Source of the DNA: Chloroflexota bacterium
GTDB lineage: Bacteria; Chloroflexota; Limnocylindria; QHBO01
DNA length: 6,142 nt
NCBI GenBank assembly: GCA_005879775.1
Contig: VBJX01000034.1
Span: 1 to 6,142 of the forward strand
Direction of reading: 5' to 3'
Shown here: in pieces, positions 1 to 5,900 of the stretch
Position numbering within the stretch: the stretch's first letter is position 1
Layout of the letters: every line of letters starts with the position of its first letter
Position numbers and translations under genes: made by a program
The notes under the pieces: model-generated
Told to the model about the DNA's origin: nothing
Databases searched by the model: none
Seen by the model: only the letters and a program-made list of their open reading frames with translations

Positions 1-116
1 CCGACATTTGCGAACTTTTGGGCGGCGGCGCCGCACGCGGCCAGCGTGATGGCGACTGCCAGCACGCCCATCACCAACATCGGTGCGCGGGTAGCGCGAC
101 GAATGCGTCGAGTCAT
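1..116 (-). CDS. Lipoprotein, N-terminal fragment cut by the window edge
   Basis: Translating the minus strand from an ATG at 116-114 gives 38 codons open to the window edge. The product starts MTRRIRRATRAP, follows with a hydrophobic stretch (about residues 13-27, LVMGVLAVAITLAA) and then Cys28 in a lipobox L-A-A-C followed by G-A-A-A. Basic N-region, hydrophobic core and lipobox are the standard layout of a type II (lipoprotein) signal peptide, so the mature protein should be lipid-anchored on the outer face of the cytoplasmic membrane. A Shine-Dalgarno-like AGAAGGA (125-131) sits 8 nt upstream of the ATG, which supports this start. The gene is divergent from the VIT-family gene. Too little of the mature part (QKFANV...) is present to name a family. 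The start and lipoprotein nature are well supported; the function is unknown. Confidence 0.72.
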   Translation of the reverse strand, partial: MTRRIRRATRAPMLVMGVLAVAITLAACGAAAQKFANV

Positions 117-124
117 CCTTCTAT

Positions 125-131
125 TCCTTCT
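125..131 (-). promoter_or_regulatory. Ribosome-binding site of the partial lipoprotein gene
   Basis: On the minus strand the sequence reads AGAAGGA, then 8 nt, then ATG at 116. This good Shine-Dalgarno match at normal spacing fixes the start of a gene whose body lies mostly outside the window. A second AGAAGG touches the ATG and is too close to act as the main site. Confidence 0.6.
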
Positions 132-188
132 AGCCGTGGTGCCTGCCAGACGTTCAAGGCGGCCGGCGCGTTCCCGCTGGCCCTCGGC

Positions 189-194
189 TACGAT
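189..194 (+). promoter_or_regulatory. Possible -10 element for a leaderless VIT-family transcript
   Basis: TACGAT matches TATAAT at four of six positions. It ends 6 nt before the ATG at 201, so transcription would start at or next to the start codon. No Shine-Dalgarno sequence precedes this ATG, which fits a leaderless mRNA. I see no convincing -35 hexamer upstream. The call rests on position and on the absent ribosome-binding site, and is weak. Confidence 0.25.
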
Positions 195-200
195 CATGGC

Positions 201-989
201 ATGGACGCCCTGCAGTCTCCGCCCGCCGGAACGCCCGCTGCCGATTTCGATCCCGAATGGCTCCGTGCGCATCTCACCGAGGAGCGCCGCAAGGCCAGCC
301 TGCTGGGAGAGATCCGAGAGGCGATCTTCGGCGCCCAGGATGGGCTGGTCAGCACCCTGGCGGTGGTGAGCACCGTGGCAGGCGCCTCCGCGCAGCGCTT
401 CCCCGTCCTGATCGCCGGGATCGCGGCCGGGTTGGCGGGAATTTTCAGCATGGCGGCCGGCGAGTACATGAGCAGCAAGAGCCAGCGCGAGATCTTCGAG
501 GCGCAGATCGCCGGTGAGCGCGAGGAGGTGGCCGAGCGGCCCGGCGAGGCGGAGGCCGAGATGGCCTACATGCTCGCCGAGGACGGCCTGCCGCGCCACC
601 AGGCCTCGGCCATGGCTGCCACCATCGCCGAGCATCCGGACGTGCTTCTCAAGACGATGGTCGAAAAGGAGCTGGGGCTCACGGGGGACGATGCCGAGGG
701 GAGCCCGATGCAGGGCGCCATGATCATGGGCGCCTCGTTCGGGATCGGAGCGATGGTGCCGGTTATCCCCTACCTGCTGCTGCCGATCGGCACCGCCATC
801 TGGGGGGCCCTTTTTGCCACCGGCGGCGTCCTGTTCGGGATAGGGGTCCTGAAGTCGCGCTGGACACAACGGCCGTGGCTGCGCTCCGGCCTGGAGATCC
901 TGCTGCTGGGTGCCTTCGCCGGGATCGCCGGGTTCTTCTTTGGGAGCCTGCTGCCGACCCTGCTCGGCGTTCCTCCCGCGACGGTCTAG
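201..989 (+). CDS. VIT1/CCC1-family (DUF125) divalent metal transporter
   Basis: This 262-residue membrane protein belongs to the VIT1/CCC1 family, whose studied members move Fe2+ or Mn2+ out of the cytosol. The first helix carries G-A-Q-D-G-L-V-S-T (about 44-52, Asp47) and the second F-S-M-A-A-G-E-Y (about 82-89, Met84 and Glu88). These match the Asp and Met positions known to line the plant VIT1 pore. A Glu-rich cytoplasmic segment follows (Glu106, 108, 109, 112, 116, 118, 120), equivalent to the family's metal-binding domain. Three more hydrophobic helices (about 172-194, 196-217, 230-255) give the usual five. I start at ATG 201 because the open frame upstream, from a TTG at 18, is low-complexity, non-membrane and antisense to the lipoprotein start. 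The gene diverges from that lipoprotein and converges on the cupredoxin. The family is clear; the metal is not determined. Confidence 0.9.
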   Translation: MDALQSPPAGTPAADFDPEWLRAHLTEERRKASLLGEIREAIFGAQDGLVSTLAVVSTVAGASAQRFPVLIAGIAAGLAGIFSMAAGEYMSSKSQREIFEAQIAGEREEVAERPGEAEAEMAYMLAEDGLPRHQASAMAATIAEHPDVLLKTMVEKELGLTGDDAEGSPMQGAMIMGASFGIGAMVPVIPYLLLPIGTAIWGALFATGGVLFGIGVLKSRWTQRPWLRSGLEILLLGAFAGIAGFFFGSLLPTLLGVPPATV

Positions 990-1006
990 ACCGTCCGAGC
1001 CGGTCT
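980..1006. terminator. Palindromic hairpin between convergent genes, possible bidirectional terminator
   Basis: GACGGTCTAGACCGTC (980-995) is a perfect 16-bp palindrome that includes the VIT gene's TAG stop. Its right half can instead pair downstream: AGACCG (988-993) with CGGTCT (1001-1006) across a 7-nt loop, ending at the cupredoxin stop. The two folds exclude each other. Both genes end within 17 nt of each other, so a shared terminator is plausible. No T-run follows on either strand, so this is not a classical intrinsic terminator. Confidence 0.35.
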
Positions 1007-1410
1007 CAGCTCACGGTCAAGGTGCCGACCATTCCGTACTCCTCGTGGCCGGGGAGGTGACAGATGTACTGCAGGGTCTGTGGACTGCCGAAGGTGATCG
1101 TCGTCTCGACCGTTGACAACGGGCCGATCGAGACCTCGTTGGGGGTGCCGGCATGGTGCGGCTCGGTCCCCTTGCGATGCCGCTCCTGAAACGCGGCGTC
1201 GCCGAGGAGCCATTCGTGGTCGATCGGGTCCTGGTTGATCAGCACGAAGGTGACCGGCACGCCATGCGGAACCGAGATCGCCGACGGGGTGAAATGGGAG
1301 TAGTGGATCCGGATCTCGACCCGTTGCGGCCCCGGCTGGATGAAGCCGGCGGCCTGGCCCGCCACCAGGAGCAGCCCGACGACCGCCGACAGCAGGAGCA
1401 GAACCCTCAC
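1006..1410 (-). CDS. Exported cupredoxin-fold (blue copper type) protein
   Basis: This 134-residue protein has an N-terminal signal sequence (residues 1-22, a Leu/Val/Ala run after Met-Arg) and one cupredoxin domain. Putative type 1 copper ligands are visible: His65 in D-P-I-D-H-E-W, then Cys117, His122 and Met127 in C-H-L-P-G-H-E-E-Y-G-M. That is the C-x4-H-x4-M arrangement close to azurin and plastocyanin C-terminal loops. It probably carries electrons or binds copper outside the membrane. The start is GTG at 1410, one nucleotide after the TGA of the upstream DUF2330 gene (TGA-C-GTG). There is no close Shine-Dalgarno sequence, so translation is probably coupled to that gene. The C-terminus ends right after the last beta strand (G-T-L-T-V-S), so the domain is complete. 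Copper binding is inferred from the ligands; the partner is unknown. Confidence 0.87.
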   Translation of the reverse strand: MRVLLLLSAVVGLLLVAGQAAGFIQPGPQRVEIRIHYSHFTPSAISVPHGVPVTFVLINQDPIDHEWLLGDAAFQERHRKGTEPHHAGTPNEVSIGPLSTVETTITFGSPQTLQYICHLPGHEEYGMVGTLTVS

Positions 1411-1411
1411 G

Positions 1412-2467
1412 TCAAGCGCCGGCCAGCGGCCGCCGGATACCTCCGCCGGCCACGGCAGTGAGCCAGCCCACTGCCCCGAAGGCGAGTGCCACGCCGATGA
1501 GGAGCAGCAACCAGAGCGAGATCTGCTGCGGCGGAGCCTTCATCGGGCCAAATGGGGCAAAACCGGCGTCCCGCAGCGACGGGCTGCCTGCCCCGCTGGC
1601 GTCGATCGCCAGGTCGAAGCGCAGGTCCGATGCCTTGGCATCGATCGCGATCTTCGTCAGCCAGGCACGCTGCGGCACCCAGCTCATCCCCTTGTCGGAT
1701 CGCAGATCGGCGAGGAGCGAGCTGCTGGCCGCCTCGCTGTGGGTCAGCTTGACGCCGCGCGAGGCAAGTAGCCCGCTTGGATCGGGCAGCATGGCCGGCT
1801 TGCGATCGGTGAGCAGGTAGACATCGGCCTGCACCGTCTCACTGGCGGCTTTGCCCAGGGCCAGGATGCGAAGAGGGACCCACGGGTTGTCGGTCGGGAT
1901 CGTGATGTGGACCGGGGTTCCGTCCCCCACCGACTGGCCACGCGCCGCAGCGGCATCGGCGTCGAAGCTGGCCGCCATGAAGATCGGCGAACGGTTGGCG
2001 TAGAAGTCGAGGACCTCGGGGGCGTCGGGCGGCAGGCGGAAGCCGTGCTGCTTGGCCCACAGGCCGATCGCGGCGCCCCCGCCCTTGAGGATCGTGATGT
2101 CGAGCGCATCGATGCGGACCTGCTGCAGGACCTGGGCGGAGTCACGCGCCAGGCCAGCGAACAAAAGGGTGGGTGACGGAGGATCGGTCTCGCGCACCAG
2201 GCGTTGCAGGGTCCAGTCGCCGCCACGGACCACGCTGCTGGGGATGCCCGGCAGGGGCGTGATGCTGCCGAAGGCACCTCCGCCACCGGCGAACTGGAAG
2301 GCGGTCACGTAGTGCTCGACGCCGTTGTGGTAGGCGGCCAGGGTGGTCGTGCGCAGCAGGTTGACCGCGCCGTTCGGCCCGATCAGCCCGCCACAGGCGA
2401 AGGCTGGCGCGACGACCACCAGGAGCAGGCTGAAGGCGACGAGGGGAGCGGCGACGAGGCGGCGCAT
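1412..2467 (-). CDS. DUF2330 family exported protein with C-terminal membrane anchor
   Basis: This 351-residue protein has a cleavable-looking signal peptide (1-24, A-F-A then Cys25) and a mature start C-G-G-L-I, typical of DUF2330 proteins. Family-like segments follow: V-T-A-F-Q-F around 54-59, L-P-G-I-P-S around 72-77, W-A-K-Q-H-G-F-R-L-P around 137-146, and P-V-H-I-T-I-P-T-D-N-P around 185-195. A single C-terminal helix (about 315-340) then a short basic tail (I-R-R) anchors it with the main domain outside. Cys25 is the only cysteine. The biochemical role of DUF2330 is not known. Start ATG 2467 is supported by GGAGG (2477-2481), 9 nt upstream. The cupredoxin gene follows after 1 nt, suggesting the two envelope proteins are made together. 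The Cys is not in a good lipobox (A-F-A-C), so I favour signal peptidase I cleavage over lipidation. Confidence 0.85.
   Translation of the reverse strand: MRRLVAAPLVAFSLLLVVVAPAFACGGLIGPNGAVNLLRTTTLAAYHNGVEHYVTAFQFAGGGGAFGSITPLPGIPSSVVRGGDWTLQRLVRETDPPSPTLLFAGLARDSAQVLQQVRIDALDITILKGGGAAIGLWAKQHGFRLPPDAPEVLDFYANRSPIFMAASFDADAAAARGQSVGDGTPVHITIPTDNPWVPLRILALGKAASETVQADVYLLTDRKPAMLPDPSGLLASRGVKLTHSEAASSSLLADLRSDKGMSWVPQRAWLTKIAIDAKASDLRFDLAIDASGAGSPSLRDAGFAPFGPMKAPPQQISLWLLLLIGVALAFGAVGWLTAVAGGGIRRPLAGA
1428..1451 (-). other. GC-rich hairpin before the DUF2330/cupredoxin junction
   Basis: GGCCGCCGGA (1428-1437) pairs with TCCGCCGGCC (1442-1451), nine of ten positions, around a 4-nt loop. In the mRNA it lies in the last codons of the DUF2330 gene, 17 nt before the cupredoxin GTG. 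The GGAGGT in its loop and upper stem (1439-1444) is 28 nt from that GTG, too far for a normal Shine-Dalgarno. The hairpin could enforce translational coupling; it may also simply reflect high GC content. Confidence 0.3.
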
Positions 2468-2901
2468 CGGTCAGATCCTCCATGTTCGAATCGGCGGCGG
2501 CGTGGCCGTCGGGAATGGAGGCAGGACGGCGTCAGGCCGGCGGCGGTTCCCCGCGTGGTGCGTCGAGCTGAGCCACCAGCGCTTGCGACTGTCCGGTAGC
2601 TCTCCTCGATCCAGCCGGTGAGCAGCTCGAGCGGCGCATCGTCGGGCGGGCGAACGGTCACCCAGCTGCCACGATCGAGACCGTACCCGGTGGGCCGCGT
2701 GAAGGGCATCGCCAGCGCCTCGTCGTTCGACTCGGGCAGCTTCACGCTGAAGCCATACGGCTGCCCGGGATCGTCGCCCGAACCGAAGAAGACGAAGACC
2801 TTCTTCCCGACCTTGGCGACCGACTCGCCCCACGGGTGATCCTCGTAGGCCTCGGGCAGGCTGAAGGCAAAGTCGCGCAGGGCGGTCACCAGCTTGTGCA
2901 A
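2383..2901 (-). CDS. MmcQ/YjbR family protein, frameshifted near its C-terminus
   Basis: Residues 1-106 are a recognisable MmcQ/YjbR (DUF419) domain: F-S-L-P-E-A-Y-E-D-H-P-W-G at about 13-25, V-G-K-K-V-F-V-F-F at 31-39, and W-I-E-E-S-Y-R-T-V-A at 97-106. The fold is usually about 115-125 residues and is linked to DNA binding in family names, although its exact activity is not established. As read, the frame continues with an Arg/Ser-rich tail unlike the family and ends at 2383, overlapping the DUF2330 start by 85 nt. Shifting frame at 2583-2590 gives Q-A-L-V-A-Q-L-D-A-P..., the expected C-terminal helix, and a TGA at 2534-2532. I therefore think the intact gene spans about 2901-2532. The start is uncertain: TTG 2901 (19 nt after the polymerase stop) or GTG 2889, which gives the usual family length. 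Neither has a clear Shine-Dalgarno. The gene is probably co-transcribed with dnaE2. Confidence 0.8.
   Translation of the reverse strand: MHKLVTALRDFAFSLPEAYEDHPWGESVAKVGKKVFVFFGSGDDPGQPYGFSVKLPESNDEALAMPFTRPTGYGLDRGSWVTVRPPDDAPLELLTGWIEESYRTVASAGGSARRTTRGTAAGLTPSCLHSRRPRRRRFEHGGSDRCAASSPLPSSPSACSWWSSRQPSPVAG
2475..2481 (-). promoter_or_regulatory. Ribosome-binding site of the DUF2330 gene
   Basis: The minus strand reads GGAGGAT with the GGAGG core at 2477-2481, 9 nt before ATG 2467. It is the best Shine-Dalgarno match of the minus-strand cluster. It lies inside the reading frame of the upstream YjbR-family gene as read, an arrangement that vanishes if that gene's frame is restored. Confidence 0.7.
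2583..2590 (-). other. Probable frameshift site in the YjbR-family gene
   Basis: Up to Val105 (codon 2589-2587) the gene reads as YjbR family. Family members continue with roughly A-P-(K/R)-x-L-V-A-x-L-D. The same strand in the +1 frame from 2585 reads Q-A-L-V-A-Q-L-D-A-P-R-G-E-P-P-P-A and stops at 2534-2532. A loss of 1 or 4-5 bases here, or the net equivalent, would explain it. No obvious slippery heptamer is present, so a mutation or a sequence error is more likely than programmed frameshifting. Confidence 0.7.
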
Positions 2902-2920
2902 TCGGGTCAGATCGTAGCGG

Positions 2921-5900
2921 CTAGCGGAACATGCGCTGCTGCTTGACGAGGGGGAGACGTGTCTCCCGCGCGTCCTCGTTGATCACCGCGTCGACCGGGT
3001 GAAGCTGCCGAGCCACCACGTTGAGCACCTCGCCCTCGACCTGCAGTGTGCCGTCGACCACCAGCAGCGGATGGCGGTGCAGGATCGCGCGGTGCGCGGT
3101 GTAGACCTGCGGGCGAACCGTGACGTTGATCATGCCGGTCTCGTCCTCGAGCGCGATGAAGACGAAGTTCTTGGCGGTCATCGGGTGCTGAATGCTGACC
3201 GCAAGTCCCGCCAGCCGCACCGGTGAGCGGTCGCGCAGCTTCCCCGCCTCGCCGATCGGGATCACTCCCCGAGTTGCGAGGCGCTCCCTGAAGAGCTCCG
3301 CGGCGTGGGCCGTGGGCGAGAGACCCAGCTCGCGGTAGTCGGCGGCCACCCGCTCGGCGAACGACATCGGCGGCAGCGACGCGCCCAGCGCCCGCTGGGC
3401 GTCATCGGTCAGGCCCAGCGCAGGATGCGCGGGGTCAGCATCTGCCAGGGTGGTGCGCAGCTGCCAGAGGAGCTCGCGACGGGGCGCATCGGTCCAGTCG
3501 AAGGCGCCCACCGCGATGAGCCGCTCGACCACCTGCTCGCCGAGCCCGATGCGCGCGACGAAGTCGCGCACTCCCCCATACGGCCCGATGGCGCGCTCGC
3601 GCTCGAGCGCCTCGCGCGCGCTCTCGTCGATCCCCTTCACCTGGCGCATCCCCAGGCGCAGCGCATGGTCCCCGTCCGGCAGGCGTTCGACCTCGTGCTC
3701 CCAACGTGAGGCGTTGACGTCGACCGGCAGCACCTTCACCGCGTGCCGCTTGGCGTCGCCCACGATGACGGCCGGCGAGTAGAAGCCCATCGGCTGGTTG
3801 TTCAGGACCCCGGCGTAGTAGTACGCGGGGTAGCGCAGCTTCAGCCAGGCGGTGTCGTAGGTGATCTTGGCGAAGGCCGCCGCGTGCGCCCGGGCGAAGC
3901 CGAACTCGGCGAAGGCGCTGGCGCGCCGGAAGAGCTCCTCAGCATCGGCCTCGGTCAGGCCGGTGCGCATGGCGCCGGCCAGGAAGCGCACCTGCTCGTT
4001 CTCCATCTGCCGATGAGACCGATGCGAGCCCATCGCCTTGCGGAAGATGTCCGCCTCGAGCGCGCTGTAGCCGCACACCTCGATGGCGATCTGCATCACC
4101 TGCTCCTGGTAGAGGATCACGCCCAGGGTGTCTTCGAGGATGGGTTGCAGGCTGGGATGGAGGTAGGTGACCGGCTCCTGACCCGCTCTTCGTCGCAGGT
4201 ACGGGTGCACGGCGTTTCCCTGGATCGGGCCGGGACGGATGATCGCCACCTGGACCACCAAGTCCTCGAAGCGCTCCGGCCGACTCTTGGGGAGCGCCTG
4301 CATCTGGGCGCGGCTCTCGATCTGGAACATGCCCACCGTGTCGGCGGCGCGGATCGTGCGGAACACCTCTGGGTCGTCGTGAGGGAGAGAGTCGAGGTCG
4401 ATCCTGGTTCCCGTGTCGCGCTCGATCTTGTCGAGGCACTCGCTGACCACGCCCAGGGTTCGCAGGGAGAGGAGGTCGATCTTCACCAGCCCCAGCGCCT
4501 CGATGTCCTCCTTGTCGTACTGGGTCACAACCCTTCCTGGCATCGTGGCCCGCTCGATCGGCACCAGGTCGATGAGCGGGGTGCGGGTCACCAGCATCCC
4601 GCCCACGTGAATCCCCAGGTGGCGCGGGAAGCCATCGATCTCCGAGCAGAGCTGGAGGAGCCACTGCCAGCGGTTGCGAGGCGGGGCATGCGGCATGGGC
4701 GCCGCCTGTTGCCAGATCGCAATGGAGTTCGCCTTAGGCAGGTTCTCGCCCCCGGAATCATTGGTATTTCTATACCCCTGACCAGCAAAACCGGCCGATT
4801 CCTCGGCTAAGCCCAATGGCGTTGCGATATGGCGATGATCAGCGGGCAGCGTTGCTGGCAGCACGCTCGGTCGGCGACGCTCCTCGATCGGCATGCCACT
4901 CTCCGGGTCGACGCGCACCACGCTCGGTCGCTCGCTCGACGGCCCCGGGGTGCCGTTGTCGCGCGGCTGCGGCAGATCCAGCTCGTCGGCGGGCGGGCGC
5001 AGGCCACCCGGGCCGTAGCGCTTCTGCTGCCAGCCCTCGTGCTTGACCGAGACGACCGACTGGTCGAGCACGCTCGGGCGGCGCGGCGGCACCCAGCCGC
5101 TCTCGCTGTACGGCCGCCCGTCGTGGTCGCCGGCCGACTCGCGGGCCCGTGCCTCGGCGGCTGCCAGGTCGGGACGCAGGGCAGGGCGAGGCCGCGAGTT
5201 CCAGGTCGAGTCCGATTCGTGGCGAACGAGCGCCCCTCCATCGGCCTGTGCCCGTCCATCGCGTCCGGGTGGGACCGCCACGTCGTCCATGTCCATGCCG
5301 ATCTCGTCGAAGAGCCAGGCAAAGCCCCCGTCGAGCGCCAGGTCGCGGGCAACGTCGCTCGCGTCGCGGGTATCGAGCGCCTTGGCCACGTGGTCCACCG
5401 CCTCGAGCGGGAAGCCGAGCGCTTTGGCCACCTCCCGCACGGCCGATCGGGCCCGGTAGGTGATCACCGTGCAGACCATCGCGGCGTGGTCCTCTCCGTA
5501 GCGGTTGTAGAGGTACTGGATCACCTCCTCGCGACGGTTGACGTCGAAGTCGATGTCGATATCGGGGAGGGTGCGGGCCTCGTTGATGAAGCGCTCGAAG
5601 AGGAGCTTGTGGGCGATCGGGTCGACCTTGGTGATGCCCAGGCAGTAGGCCACGATCGAGTCGCCGGCACTCCCCCTCCCCTGCCCGATGATCCCGTTCG
5701 CGCGCGCGAACTCCATCAGGTCCCACACGATCAGGAAAAACTCGGCTAGGTTGGTCCGCTCGATGATCTCCAGCTCGTGCGCCAGCTGCTTCACCGACTG
5801 CCTGGTAATGGGCCGATAACGGACGCGTAAGCCCTCATGTGCACGCTGGTAGAGGTATGAGAACGGCGTCTCTCCCTCGGGGACCGTGAAGCCCGGGAAC

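Larger units (their letters stand above)
4682..5281 (-). other. Insert of about 200 residues in the polymerase thumb/palm region
   Basis: In DnaE2 proteins the segment between the V-D-x-x-A-K region (here residue 241) and the F-P-R-H-L-G-I-H-x-G-G motif (here 496) is usually several tens of residues; here it is about 255. The extra part, about residues 279-478, is rich in Pro, Arg, Gly, Ser, Asp and Glu, lacks hydrophobic clusters and looks disordered. It has no stops, and most of it (4834-5281) uses GC-ending codons like the rest of the gene, so it looks translated. I see no intein signals (no His-Asn end, no endonuclease motifs). The edges are estimates. Confidence 0.7.

Noticed and set aside
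18..200. Extension of the VIT-family gene upstream to a TTG at 18
   Set aside because: The added 61 residues are low-complexity, not membrane-like, and antisense to a well-supported lipoprotein start; family members begin near the ATG at 201.
117..200. A -35/-10 promoter for the lipoprotein gene (TTGAAC with a TAGAAG-like hexamer on the minus strand)
   Set aside because: The -10 match is poor and the spacer is about 19 nt, so it is not supportable from sequence alone.
2142..2483. Minus-strand open frame starting ATGGAGG ahead of the DUF2330 gene
   Set aside because: It is an out-of-frame shadow whose start codon overlaps the DUF2330 Shine-Dalgarno; the product is Arg-rich with no signal peptide or domain.
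3743..4810. Long plus-strand open frame opposite the polymerase gene
   Set aside because: It is a GC-rich antisense shadow rich in His, Arg and Val with no recognisable domain, while the opposite strand encodes conserved polymerase motifs throughout.
4682..5281. Intein in the polymerase
   Set aside because: There is no Cys/Ser start at a conserved splice site, no C-terminal His-Asn, and no splicing or homing endonuclease motifs; the composition is disordered, and the position is the thumb rather than an active-site motif.
4829..5749. Second long plus-strand open frame spanning the polymerase insert
   Set aside because: It continues as an antisense shadow into conserved polymerase sequence at 5282-5749. 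The minus strand has the better codon bias in both parts.
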